A stretch of DNA of 64,000 nt, taken from Hallerella succinigenes (GTDB lineage Bacteria; Fibrobacterota; Fibrobacteria; Fibrobacterales; Fibrobacteraceae). Below the pieces are notes generated by a model. That model was not told the origin of the DNA and ran no database searches. It saw nothing but the letters and a program-made list of their open reading frames with translations. Shown here one piece after another: positions 16,751 through 25,335 of the stretch (positions are counted from its first letter, which is position 1; every line of letters begins with the position of its first letter). The position numbers and the translations under genes are program-made. Where the stretch lies: NCBI RefSeq assembly GCF_002797675.1, contig NZ_PGEX01000001.1, positions 1,984,001 through 2,048,000 of the forward strand. The letters are read 5' to 3'.

Positions 16751-19700
16751 TTACTGCATCCAAGTATTGTTGAAGTCGAATCCGATGGTGAACGAAATCT
16801 TCGTCGGGGAAATCGCCTTCGGCAAAACCGGAATGTCGATCGGGTTTAGACGACTTCCAGCTTCTCCGTTTTCGTCTTCGCCTGCGCGGTCTAAGCCGCG
16901 GGCAAGGTTCAGCGAAATGTTGAAGGGCAACGTGTAGAACAGCTTGTTTGCCAAGCGGAATTCTAGACCCACGCTTCGATCCCAGAAATCTCGTGATTTG
17001 AACTTGGAAATCGGAATGCCGTGGTCGTTCCACGCTGCACCGACTTGAGCGTAAAGGTTCAAGAAGAAGTCACGCGTCGAGAAAATCCAGAATTCATTAC
17101 GCCAGTCTTCAAAGATCGGGAAGAGGTAGTGAATTTCTGCCTTCGCCATTTTAAGACCGCTGCGGTTGAACTTTTCGCTTGTTATCAAATACGGATAGCC
17201 TTCAAGCAAAAGAGGCGTGTAATAGTAACTGTCGAGCGTATCCCTGGAATCCTTGGCACTCCAAGCTCCGATGCCTGCATAGGTTGCGCCAACGGCTATG
17301 CGGGAACCCTTTCGAATCGGCGCGGCAATGCTTCCGTGCGTGTTGAAGTAGAAACTGTGCAAGTTGAAGTTCCGGTACTTCGGTTCGATTTTTCCGCTCG
17401 GGCTAATGGTAAAGCTTTCGGCAAAAGTACCCGGACGGAACAAGTCGGAATTCGCAAATTGATAACTCGCCGAAATTCCATTTCCAACGCCTGCGGTATT
17501 TGTCGCTGTCGCTTCTGCGGTCCCGCCGTCGAGCGTAAATCCAACGTTTACGGCAAGGCGCTTCTGGTAAGTCCATTCCAAGTTTTTATCGTACAGGTTG
17601 AAGTTTGCCCAATCGTAGCCACCGCTTACATAAACGCTGTCACCTGATTTGAAAACGCTGTAAGCAGCGGAAGCTTGAATGGCATTGAGTGGAACGGAAT
17701 AATGGGTTGTTCCCACGGAATCTTCGTAGCTTCTCGGATCCTCATAGCGCACCGTATCTATGGAACGGTAGTTCGCATGCGTATAAGAAATTCCAAGCGT
17801 TACCGGAGTCGAATGGTTTTCCAGGGAGGCGACGAATTCGCGTTCGATTTTCGGATTCAGACCGTCACCTGTGATGTATTTCCAACCGTTGCCGACTTCA
17901 AATAAAATCCCGGCGGAAATGATGTTCTTCTTTAGCGGATCGGAAAGTGACATGGCAAAGCCGAGCTTCGGAGTCGCCTGTCCATCGCCTTTCACGCCAA
18001 AGTCCGGAGAGCGTTCCTGCACCATAAAGATCGGGGCTATCAGGAACTGTGTCGGGATCGGCTTGTAATTGCGTTCGCTGCCTGCAAATGCAATGTCGGC
18101 GTACTCGAGTTCCTTCTGGATTTTTTGCGGAAGCGAACCCGTCAGGACGAGCGGCGGTGTCACCGGCTTTTTCAAAACGGAGTCTCGTTTGGAAACGAGC
18201 GTGTCGATTTTGCAAGCGGTCAGCACCACTGCGGAATCTGCAACTGTAGAATCCTTGGCGCTCGAATCTTGGAGCGCGAACTGCGGTTTCGGACAAGTCG
18301 TAAAAGTTGTATCGTAAAGAACGATCACGGAATCTTGCATCGCATCGTAATCTGTGAGTTCTATCGAGTATAGCGAAAATCCGTCTTTATCGTAGTTCGT
18401 GTAATAAACGGTTCCCGAATCAACGACTGGAGTAAAGGCGCCACCGACAACGTTTGTCAGCGGATGTTCTGCATCCCCGTTCAGCTTTTTCGAATACAGA
18501 TTAAAGATTCCGTTTTTATTGCTCGAGTAGATAAGCGTTTCGTTATCGATCCAGTTCGGGTCGCGGAGGTCAAAACCTTTTTGCGTCAAATCTTGCAGGC
18601 CCGAACCGTCGCTGTTGATCACGAGGATGCCGCGGACGGAATCGTCAAAGTAGCTGAAAGCGATCTTCTTTCCGTCGGGGCTGAACTTCGGAGAAAAGAT
18701 GTTGTAATAAAGAAAATTGGAATCCGGAACGAAAATGTCTTGGGTCTCTGCTGGACCTTTTGCCCCGGAATCGGGAACGGTCGTTTTGCTGAGAACGAAA
18801 CGGGTTGAATTGATTTCTCGGCGGGCAAAGACGATCTCTTTCCCATCAGGGGAAATGTCCGGGTAAACGGCGTCGGCAAGAGCGGTCGCAAGTTGCATGT
18901 TGCCGTTCGTATCAGCGATAGCGATGTCAAAATGAGCGTGTCCATTGCGGTCGCGCTTTTTGTAGGTGGTGTAGGCAAGGATCAGTCCACGGCCCGGAAT
19001 TTCGCGAACGGAAATGCCCTTGTCGAACCAAGGCTTTTCCGGTTTGAAACCGCTCTTGGCAAAGTTTGCAAGGTCAATGATCGAATCTTGAACGGTGATG
19101 GTAATGCCCGAAGCGGAATCCGTTACCGTTGAAGAATCTTCGGCATGGGTCGGAATCTTAAAGATACCGCCATCGAACCAAGGCCCTCCAAAGTTCGAAA
19201 CTCCGTAGATATTTCCACCTGCGACAATCGGAAAGTCATTGTAGAAGGCATCCTCGGTCCATTTTTTACCCGTTACGAGAACGCCTAGGCTTTTTTCCTG
19301 TTCCTTGTAATGCGCGGTGATTTCTTCTTTCCAGTTCTTGTACAGCGTTTCTTCGTCGATACCGATGACTTTTTCGATCGCTGCGGAAAGCGTCACCCGG
19401 TAGGGCTTTGAAAGTTCCGACCAAATGTTCGGTATTGCTTCAGGACCGTATTTAGCGTCGATGTAACGGACTAGGGAAAAACCCTGCGTATACGGACCGA
19501 GTTCCGCATCGAGGGAATTATCCGCAAAGTCGTGCATGTATTCTAGATCCAAAAGGTCGTCGTTCAATGAAGCGACGCGCAAAAGCATATCGCGGTGCGA
19601 GTCCCAAGCATCGAACCCCATGCGTGACGATTCAAACTGGGCGGTACCTTCGGCAAACCAAAGCGGCTGCAAGGTAAACGGCAAAAGAACGCTTGCGTTT

Positions 19701-20179
19701 TGGACATTGCGTTCGTTGTAATAATCGATGTAAGAAACCTGAAGCCCATAAACCCAATAGGGAAGCTTGCTTCCGCTTTCAATGCTAACGAGATGCGAAA
19801 ACTCATGCGTCACTACGTCAGCGATCCAAGGGTGCGTGCTGCGGATTTTAAAATCCCAGTTCGAAAGGAAGATGTTCACCGTATTTTCATTCGGTATAGC
19901 AGAACCGTTGGCGTACAGGGCGTTCTGCAGCGAAACGTCGGTCTTGAGAGGCATTTCAATTTTGTACCGCGAAACGATGGAATCGTAAACCGCTTCTGCA
20001 GTCGATGCGACAATCCCTGCATGGGTCGTGTATTCCGCAGGGTATGCGTAATTGAAATGAGCAGAGGATGCGACTTTCCAACGGATGTCGCTGTTGTTGC
20101 CCGAAAAACTGAGTTCCGTCGCAAAAACAGAACTACAAATTGCCAAGGCGGCATAAGAAACAGAACGCAAATATCTCAC
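16751..20179 (-). CDS. large exported protein: gluzincin-like peptidase, TolB-type propeller and outer-membrane barrel
   Basis: From the GTG at 20179 the protein has about 1,142 residues. A signal peptide ends ...SSVFA (~residue 20). A peptidase MA-like domain carries HEFSH (residues 125-129) and WFAEGTAQF (Glu177 as likely third zinc ligand). From ~300 to ~620 there are WD40-like/TolB repeats (SPDGKEIVFA, SPDGKKIAFS, IYSSNKNGIFNLY). The last ~400 residues are strand-rich and read as an outer-membrane barrel. A TTG six codons upstream (20197) would place the TATATT box inside the gene, so the GTG is preferred. Role unknown; surface proteolysis is an inference. Confidence 0.75.
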   Translation of the reverse strand: MRYLRSVSYAALAICSSVFATELSFSGNNSDIRWKVASSAHFNYAYPAEYTTHAGIVASTAEAVYDSIVSRYKIEMPLKTDVSLQNALYANGSAIPNENTVNIFLSNWDFKIRSTHPWIADVVTHEFSHLVSIESGSKLPYWVYGLQVSYIDYYNERNVQNASVLLPFTLQPLWFAEGTAQFESSRMGFDAWDSHRDMLLRVASLNDDLLDLEYMHDFADNSLDAELGPYTQGFSLVRYIDAKYGPEAIPNIWSELSKPYRVTLSAAIEKVIGIDEETLYKNWKEEITAHYKEQEKSLGVLVTGKKWTEDAFYNDFPIVAGGNIYGVSNFGGPWFDGGIFKIPTHAEDSSTVTDSASGITITVQDSIIDLANFAKSGFKPEKPWFDKGISVREIPGRGLILAYTTYKKRDRNGHAHFDIAIADTNGNMQLATALADAVYPDISPDGKEIVFARREINSTRFVLSKTTVPDSGAKGPAETQDIFVPDSNFLYYNIFSPKFSPDGKKIAFSYFDDSVRGILVINSDGSGLQDLTQKGFDLRDPNWIDNETLIYSSNKNGIFNLYSKKLNGDAEHPLTNVVGGAFTPVVDSGTVYYTNYDKDGFSLYSIELTDYDAMQDSVIVLYDTTFTTCPKPQFALQDSSAKDSTVADSAVVLTACKIDTLVSKRDSVLKKPVTPPLVLTGSLPQKIQKELEYADIAFAGSERNYKPIPTQFLIAPIFMVQERSPDFGVKGDGQATPKLGFAMSLSDPLKKNIISAGILFEVGNGWKYITGDGLNPKIEREFVASLENHSTPVTLGISYTHANYRSIDTVRYEDPRSYEDSVGTTHYSVPLNAIQASAAYSVFKSGDSVYVSGGYDWANFNLYDKNLEWTYQKRLAVNVGFTLDGGTAEATATNTAGVGNGISASYQFANSDLFRPGTFAESFTISPSGKIEPKYRNFNLHSFYFNTHGSIAAPIRKGSRIAVGATYAGIGAWSAKDSRDTLDSYYYTPLLLEGYPYLITSEKFNRSGLKMAKAEIHYLFPIFEDWRNEFWIFSTRDFFLNLYAQVGAAWNDHGIPISKFKSRDFWDRSVGLEFRLANKLFYTLPFNISLNLARGLDRAGEDENGEAGSRLNPIDIPVLPKAISPTKISFTIGFDFNNTWMQ

Positions 20180-20188
20180 AATAGGATT

Positions 20189-20194
20189 AATATA
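20189..20194 (-). promoter_or_regulatory. -10 box of the peptidase/barrel gene
   Basis: TATATT on the minus strand, 4 nt after the mutL stop codon and 9 nt before the GTG start. It would give the gene its own transcript, independent of mutL, with almost no leader. Confidence 0.5.
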
Positions 20195-20198
20195 CAAA

Positions 20199-22136
20199 CT
20201 AGCGCTTGAAGCGCTTATGGATTTCGCTTAAAGGAAGCCGCATTAAGGTAGGACGTCCACTTGGCGAACTCATCGGATCCTGGGTTGTCAGGAGCGAGGC
20301 CATGAGTTGCGTCATTTCTTCTGTACTAAGCTTATCTCCAGCTTGGATCGCGTTGCTCTTTGCCCAAGCTTTGGCAAGCGTTTCTTGTGACGGATTGCCC
20401 GGATTTTCGCCTTCAAAGACAGCGGAAACCAGCTCACGGAGTGATTCCACGGAACGGGAGAACTGCAAATCGCGAGGCGTACCGCGAAGTTGGTAAGTAT
20501 TCTTGCCAAAAAGCTCCAAATGGAAGCCCAGCTGGTCAAAGGTTTCGAGCAGGCTCGGAATCATGCTCGCTTCCGCTGCCGAAAATTCCACAATTTCTGG
20601 AAAGAGCAGTTCCTGGCTTTCGAGAGATGCTTGCGCACCTAAGGAATTCAAAGCCTGCTCGTAAAGGATTCTCTGGTGCGCCGCATTCTGATCGATCAGC
20701 AAAAGCCCTTCACTATCTTCGCATACAAGGTAAGTATTCGCCAGCTGAAAGAATTGGGGCGGGGTCGACTTATCCATGCGGGTAGGCGGGCGCAGATTCT
20801 GCGGCGAGAGCGGAATAATGTTGCCGTTTTCCGGCAAAGAGAAAAGATCTTGGATGATGTCGTCGGGGTCGTCGGACCGGTACTTCGAGGGCTTTTCCCG
20901 AACCGTTTTTTTCGCAGGTTGTGGGCAGGGGAAAGGCTTGGGCATCGGAGCGCTTTTTGCAAATGCCGACGGATCTTTGGCAATTGTCGCCGGAGAAAGA
21001 TCTTGAGTATTTTCTTCTTCTGCGGCAGACGCTTTGCGTGTAAAGAGAGGCTCGGGGTGGTGCGCTAGCATGCTCGGGGCGGCGGCCCTTGGCATCGGGC
21101 TCGGAGCTGTAATCTCTTCAAGACTGATTGTTGGATGATCTTCTTCCGGCTTTTGGAACGCATTGCGGATCGCGTGATGCACGGCAAGGAAAACATCGTT
21201 TTCGTTTGCAAATCGCACTTCGCGCTTGTTCGGGTGCACGTTCACGTCGACGGCGACGTCATCCATTTCTAAAAAAAGAACGGCAATCGGCGCATGGGTG
21301 GAACCATAAGGCTCATACGCCCGCGTCACGGCTTTTGTCATCACTGGATTCCAGATCGGTCGCTTTTGTACATAAAAATAAAACTTGCTTCGTTTGTTCT
21401 TTAAAGCGTCCGGCGGAACGGCGAATCCCGAAACGCGAATGCCCGCTTCTGCGTAATCGACCGGGATCATGACGCGGGCTGTTCCCGCACCCAAGGCTTC
21501 GGCGATACGGCTGCGCAAATCGTTTCCTTCAATACCCGTGAAAACGTCTCGTCCGTTGACTTTGTAATCGATGCGAACGTTCGGGTTTGCTATGGCAAGG
21601 CGCGTGACCGTGTCGAGAATGCGCGACGCTTCTAAGGTATCGCTTCCGAGGAATGTTTTGCGCACGGGAGCGTTAAAGAACAGGTCTTCAACGAGAAAAC
21701 TCGTGCCTCGGGGAGAAGCGTTTGTCGATTTACAGTCCGGCGTGCCGCCGGTTAAATGTACTTGGTGCGCTTCTTCTGCGTTTTCTTCACGGCTTGTGAT
21801 AGTCAGTTTGGAAACTGCGGCAATCGATGCGACCGCTTCGCCGCGGAACCCATTTGTCGCCAAGTGGAAAAGATCTTCTGCGGTTTTTAACTTGGAAGTC
21901 GTGTGCGGTAGATAGCACATATCCAGATCGGCTTCCGACATGCCGCAGCCGTTGTCACGGATCATGATGGAGGATTTTCCTCCTTCCGAAATCTGCACTT
22001 CAATGCGTGAGGCTCCTGCGTCTAAAGCGTTTTCCATCAATTCTTTGACAACGGATGCAGGACGTTCCACCACTTCGCCAGCGGCGATTTGGTTGATAAC
22101 TTCTTCGGGAAGTGCATGAATGCGGGAATTTTCCAT
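20199..22136 (-). CDS. mutL: DNA mismatch repair protein MutL with degenerate endonuclease motifs
   Basis: The 645-residue protein has the full GHKL ATPase part: IAAGEVVERPASVVKELMEN, DNGCGM, and TNGFRGEA. The C-terminal dimerisation domain is present, but its metal motifs are altered. The usual DQHA(x)2E(x)4E reads DQNAAHQRILYE (20658-20693), the ACH-type motif reads AKSNAIQAG, and CPHGRP reads SPSGRP. It coordinates mismatch repair with MutS; nicking activity appears lost. TATATT at 22144-22149 (minus strand) ends 7 nt before the ATG, predicting a leaderless mRNA. Confidence 0.95.
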   Translation of the reverse strand: MENSRIHALPEEVINQIAAGEVVERPASVVKELMENALDAGASRIEVQISEGGKSSIMIRDNGCGMSEADLDMCYLPHTTSKLKTAEDLFHLATNGFRGEAVASIAAVSKLTITSREENAEEAHQVHLTGGTPDCKSTNASPRGTSFLVEDLFFNAPVRKTFLGSDTLEASRILDTVTRLAIANPNVRIDYKVNGRDVFTGIEGNDLRSRIAEALGAGTARVMIPVDYAEAGIRVSGFAVPPDALKNKRSKFYFYVQKRPIWNPVMTKAVTRAYEPYGSTHAPIAVLFLEMDDVAVDVNVHPNKREVRFANENDVFLAVHHAIRNAFQKPEEDHPTISLEEITAPSPMPRAAAPSMLAHHPEPLFTRKASAAEEENTQDLSPATIAKDPSAFAKSAPMPKPFPCPQPAKKTVREKPSKYRSDDPDDIIQDLFSLPENGNIIPLSPQNLRPPTRMDKSTPPQFFQLANTYLVCEDSEGLLLIDQNAAHQRILYEQALNSLGAQASLESQELLFPEIVEFSAAEASMIPSLLETFDQLGFHLELFGKNTYQLRGTPRDLQFSRSVESLRELVSAVFEGENPGNPSQETLAKAWAKSNAIQAGDKLSTEEMTQLMASLLTTQDPMSSPSGRPTLMRLPLSEIHKRFKR

Positions 22137-22143
22137 GATTCAT

Positions 22144-22149
22144 AATATA
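22144..22149 (-). promoter_or_regulatory. -10 box of mutL
   Basis: TATATT on the minus strand ending 7 nt before the mutL ATG; the intervening ATGAATC contains no ribosome binding site. Confidence 0.55.
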
Positions 22150-22241
22150 GAAAACTGCAAAAAACGCAAAAAAAACGTAAAAAAGCATGATATGCAAATT
22201 AGGAAATAACCAAAAGATGCAAAAAAAAGTAAATTTTAAGT

Positions 22242-23552
22242 ATGCAGGACACTAAAATACCGAATGTTTTTTTGAAATTGGCGTATAGCGAGTTGCTCCT
22301 TTCGTATTGCACGGAAGATCTTGTCCCGCTCGTTCAAAATGCAAGCGTTTCCAGTCGAAAGTTGATTGAAAATGCTTGGCTGGAAGATGAAATGGTGAGA
22401 GTGGAAGACAATGCCCTCATCATTGAAGGTTTTTCGAACTGGCTTCTGTCCAAGGGTGAAAATCTCGACACCTTTGCAGATCGCATGTTTGAAAAAATGA
22501 GACATTTGCATTCTGTATCTAAACGAGCCATTTTGCGCTCGTATTTGCCGTATATTCATGATTTTTATGAAATGCCGGACCAACGTCAGGGCGTTTTGCG
22601 CTACAATGAAAAGCGCAATCTGTTCCACGAAAACTTGCGTTTTGTGGAAGGACCGGTAGAAGGCGATAACCGTCATGATTTCTTGATCGGTCGCGACAAT
22701 GGTGCAAGTCATCCTGCTGCGGTCTACTCCGAATGGCTTTTGCGTTCTATGCGGCAAGCTCCTTGCCTGCTGGATCTCCCTGCTTATGAATCCGTTAACC
22801 AGCATTCTTGCCTCTGCTCTGCTGAAGAAGCTTTGCTCGGCCGTTTGGCGGGCAGCCAGGAAGGCGATAGCTTCTATGTGAGCGGAATTGCAGTCGGTAA
22901 GGTGGTGAAATTCTCGGAATGCATCGAAAAGCTTCCGATCGATCTTGGCATCTCGGATCTTGGAGACAAACTCTGCGTCCGTGCCGATACCGATGTAATC
23001 GATACGTTTACTGGAACGCATCTTCTGTACAAGGGTCGCTATTACGGCGCTCCGGTTTCCATTGCAGAATTCGTTTATACGAAGGATGTGCGTACCAAGG
23101 ATCCGTTCTTGGGACTCATCTCTTCGCTTGTTCTAGAAGAATACAGCGTGTGGCCGCCGGTCCAGAAGGCTCACGATGAACTTCTGCACAAGATCAACCA
23201 CGTGGCTGAAATCGTTTACTACGAAGCCGATGACTCGATTTCGGTGAACGGCAAGCATTTGATGCGTAACGTGCCGGCTCGTATTCTGCGTAACGTGCTC
23301 CGTGAATATTCGAAGACGGGCCGTGAAGAATTCGAAAACCGCGAATTTAAGCGAGATCCGGAAATTTGTATCGATCCGGTGAACCCGAACTTTGAAAGCC
23401 GATTGAACCGTGTCGTGGATCATTTGGAAAAGGTTTCCGACGTGATGAGCTTGAACCGCCATCGTCGCGGGGGCTTCCGTTTTGAACCGCACTGCCATAT
23501 CGATTTTCGCGAGGAACCGGCTGGAGTTCGCAAGTTGAAAAATAAGCAATAA
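22242..23552 (+). CDS. protein of unknown function, possible C-terminal winged helix
   Basis: I do not recognise this 436-residue soluble protein. No signal peptide or membrane segment is visible. The N-terminal ~200 residues look helical. The middle has a repeated GDSFYVSG / GDKLCVRAD pattern. The last ~110 residues (from ISVNGKHLMRNVPARILRNV to LNRHRRGGFRFE) resemble the strand-helix-hairpin order of an OmpR-type winged helix ending in the usual G-[FY]-[RK]-F-type hairpin. A DNA-binding role is an inference. TAAATT ends 6 nt before the ATG. It is transcribed away from mutL. Confidence 0.6.
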   Translation: MQDTKIPNVFLKLAYSELLLSYCTEDLVPLVQNASVSSRKLIENAWLEDEMVRVEDNALIIEGFSNWLLSKGENLDTFADRMFEKMRHLHSVSKRAILRSYLPYIHDFYEMPDQRQGVLRYNEKRNLFHENLRFVEGPVEGDNRHDFLIGRDNGASHPAAVYSEWLLRSMRQAPCLLDLPAYESVNQHSCLCSAEEALLGRLAGSQEGDSFYVSGIAVGKVVKFSECIEKLPIDLGISDLGDKLCVRADTDVIDTFTGTHLLYKGRYYGAPVSIAEFVYTKDVRTKDPFLGLISSLVLEEYSVWPPVQKAHDELLHKINHVAEIVYYEADDSISVNGKHLMRNVPARILRNVLREYSKTGREEFENREFKRDPEICIDPVNPNFESRLNRVVDHLEKVSDVMSLNRHRRGGFRFEPHCHIDFREEPAGVRKLKNKQ

Positions 23553-23600
23553 ATAAGAGCAAGTTTAGAGGCTACGATTCTATATTATATACGTAGAATT

Positions 23601-23672
23601 TGGCGGAAAGGTAAATCCTCTAACAACTCTATCATTGCTCCCCTCCTGGTAAGTTCGGGGTTCGATCCGCCA
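23601..23672 (+). ncRNA. candidate non-coding RNA with tRNA-like ends
   Basis: This 72-nt element begins TGGCGGA and ends TCCGCCA, which form a perfect 7-bp acceptor-like stem, and contains GGTTCGATCC like a T arm just before the 3' strand. The interior does not form normal D and anticodon arms (AGG/CCT at 23609-23619 and CCCC/GGGG at 23640-23643 and 23657-23660 are the visible pairings). TATATT lies at 23581-23586, with the start expected at about 23594-23600, and a strong terminator at 23680. It is either a decayed tRNA or a real small RNA; no reading frame is evident. Confidence 0.4.
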
Positions 23673-23679
23673 GCTTTTT

Positions 23680-23713
23680 GAAATCCTGTGATATAATCGC
23701 AGGATTTCTTTTT
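23680..23713 (+). terminator. strong terminator behind the tRNA-like element
   Basis: GAAATCCTG (23680-23688) pairs with CAGGATTTC (23700-23708), extended by GAT/ATC inside, followed by five T. Confidence 0.85.
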
Positions 23714-23748
23714 GTTTCTATTTACATTTGTAAAGGTTGTCAAACGAA

Positions 23749-24033
23749 ATGGCTGTGGAAACTATGGTAAAAAAAATAGATGCAGTTGGATTGGATCGTG
23801 AAGGATATACCTTTATCGTTGCGAAAGATGGAACGGTTTACTATACAGGCGAATTGACACGTCATCTGTCGCTCATGTCAAGAACCTCCTGTCAAATGGA
23901 AGATATTGCATGGGGCGGTATTTTAAATGACCGCGGCGACTGGGTGCGTCGAAGCTATGACTTTGGAGATGCGCCTACGGTTGAGATTCGCAATGCTGTG
24001 ATTTCTGCGATTCAAGAGCAAATTTATGCGTAA
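23749..24033 (+). CDS. small protein of unknown function
   Basis: This ~94-residue protein has no recognisable family. It is soluble, with a strand-rich middle (GYTFIVAKDGTVYYTGE) and a helical C-terminus (IRNAVISAIQEQIYA). The ATG at 23749 is chosen; AAAGG at 23732-23736 is somewhat far, and an in-frame TTG at 23737 directly abuts it. A terminator lies on each side, so it is a single-gene unit. Confidence 0.6.
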   Translation: MAVETMVKKIDAVGLDREGYTFIVAKDGTVYYTGELTRHLSLMSRTSCQMEDIAWGGILNDRGDWVRRSYDFGDAPTVEIRNAVISAIQEQIYA

Positions 24034-24039
24034 TCGGTA

Positions 24040-24059
24040 TTGCAACTAAAAAGTTGCAA
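24040..24059 (+). repeat. short inverted repeat after the 94-aa protein gene
   Basis: TTGCAAC and GTTGCAA (7 bp) flank TAAAAA, 7 nt after the stop codon. It is not followed by T, so it is probably an mRNA 3' structure and not a terminator. Confidence 0.4.
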
Positions 24060-24074
24060 CGTTGGGAGGGGCAT

Positions 24075-24107
24075 AAAATCCGTATTCAGGTAGAATACGG
24101 ATTTTGT
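24075..24107 (+). terminator. rho-independent terminator
   Basis: A perfect 13-bp stem, AAAATCCGTATTC (24075-24087) with GAATACGGATTTT (24093-24105), around loop AGGTA. It ends the transcript of the small protein gene and could act in both directions. Confidence 0.9.
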
Positions 24108-24154
24108 TATGGAATCTTATAGAAAGAAGTGTTCAAGGCTAGATTTGTCCTTGC

Positions 24155-24982
24155 ATGAAAAGCGTTTTTGAATATGATGATTATCGGGGGTATTTGAAGG
24201 ATGTGCATGATTATGGGAATCGTGCGAGCTTTTCTTGGCGTGCGATTTCGTTACGGGCTAATATTACCAATCCGAATTTCTTACGTCAGGTGATGCTTGG
24301 GGAACGAAACCTGAGTGAAAAGACGATGGATGTCGTCGGCAAGGCAATCGGCCTTCAGGATGCGGAACTTGAATATTGGCTTTTGCTTGTAAAGCTTGGT
24401 CAGTCCGATAAAGATGAATCAAAAAGGCATTACCGTCAAGAACTCGCTCAATTCCGAGGGGCGGTTAGTCCGGTAAAAATTGGAGAAGGATTTTCTGAAT
24501 ATTATCGGCATTGGTATATCCCTGCGATTCGGGAACTGGTGACGCTTTTTGACTTTAAGGATGATTTTGCCTTGCTCGGAAGATCTGTTTATCCGCCGAT
24601 CACGGAAAGCGAGGCGAGATCAGCGGTTCAGATCCTTGCGCGTTTTCACTTCATTTATAAGGATGCTGATGGACGGTGGGTGGAATCGGACCGGGCTCTG
24701 CGTAGCGGAACTCCGAAGCAACGATCTGCTTTGATTCATTACCATCGGGAAATGCTCGGAAAGGCGTCGGAAGCACTTTTTGCTTTAGATAAGGATAAAC
24801 GCTTTGTGGGGGGCATGACTTTAGGTGTTTCCAAGGAATGTTACCGGAGAATTCTTGCGGAAACGGAAAAGTTCAAGAACCGTGTTGCGTCACTTGCGCT
24901 AAATGATTCTAAAGGCGATAAGGTGATCCAGGTGGCGGTACAAATTTTTCCGATGGGGTATTCTCCGGATAGAAATCGATAA
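24155..24982 (+). CDS. TIGR02147 family (DUF4423) putative regulator
   Basis: The 275-residue protein matches the TIGR02147 family, known as a large paralogous group in Fibrobacter. It opens with the typical VFEYDDYRGYLKDV and FSWRAISLRANITNPNFLRQVM (helix-turn-helix-like), has LSEKTMDVVGKAIGL, then EYYRHWYIPAIRELV, and ends with a strand IQVAVQIFPM. Members usually sit next to genes for secreted or lipoproteins, as here. Targets are unknown. TAGATT ends 9 nt before the ATG. Confidence 0.88.
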   Translation: MKSVFEYDDYRGYLKDVHDYGNRASFSWRAISLRANITNPNFLRQVMLGERNLSEKTMDVVGKAIGLQDAELEYWLLLVKLGQSDKDESKRHYRQELAQFRGAVSPVKIGEGFSEYYRHWYIPAIRELVTLFDFKDDFALLGRSVYPPITESEARSAVQILARFHFIYKDADGRWVESDRALRSGTPKQRSALIHYHREMLGKASEALFALDKDKRFVGGMTLGVSKECYRRILAETEKFKNRVASLALNDSKGDKVIQVAVQIFPMGYSPDRNR

Positions 24983-25002
24983 GGAGAGAAAATCACGGGA
25001 AA

Positions 25003-25335
25003 ATGATTCGATGGATATTTCGTTTTGCTGTTTTAGGGAATCTGTTGTCATTTGCTTCTTGCGGTGTGGACGTTGCAGGGGGGACTAGCGAGCATGAAAA
25101 CGTGCTGAATTCAAAACAGGATTTAGAATTGTTGGATTCAATCAGTTGTTATCAAGTGGAAGCCGGCCGCTGTCGGGACATTGGTTTGGTTGTGCATTCT
25201 CATCATGCCGGCTCCACTTCGAAATACAAATCTTGTCGAATGAAAAAGCGCTGCATTTATAAAAGATTATCTTTTTATTATGCGTCAAATGATTTTACTT
25301 TCTTTGCTTTTGGTTACAAGCCTTTTTTCTGCTAA
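25003..25335 (+). CDS. small putative lipoprotein, perhaps truncated
   Basis: The frame starts 20 nt after the TIGR02147 gene. It has a lipoprotein-like signal with lipobox FASC (Cys20), followed by GVDVAGGTSEHENVLNS, resembling the N-terminus of larger Fibrobacter lipoproteins that follow TIGR02147 genes. From about residue 75 the sequence turns Lys/Tyr/Phe-rich and runs through the -10 region and start of the next gene (56-nt overlap). The tail therefore looks like non-coding read-through, and the gene may be a shortened relic. Confidence 0.45.
   Translation: MIRWIFRFAVLGNLLSFASCGVDVAGGTSEHENVLNSKQDLELLDSISCYQVEAGRCRDIGLVVHSHHAGSTSKYKSCRMKKRCIYKRLSFYYASNDFTFFAFGYKPFFC

Noticed and set aside
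23601-23672. Functional standard tRNA
   Set aside because: Acceptor-like ends match, but D and anticodon arms and a proper T stem cannot be formed, so it is listed only as a candidate ncRNA.
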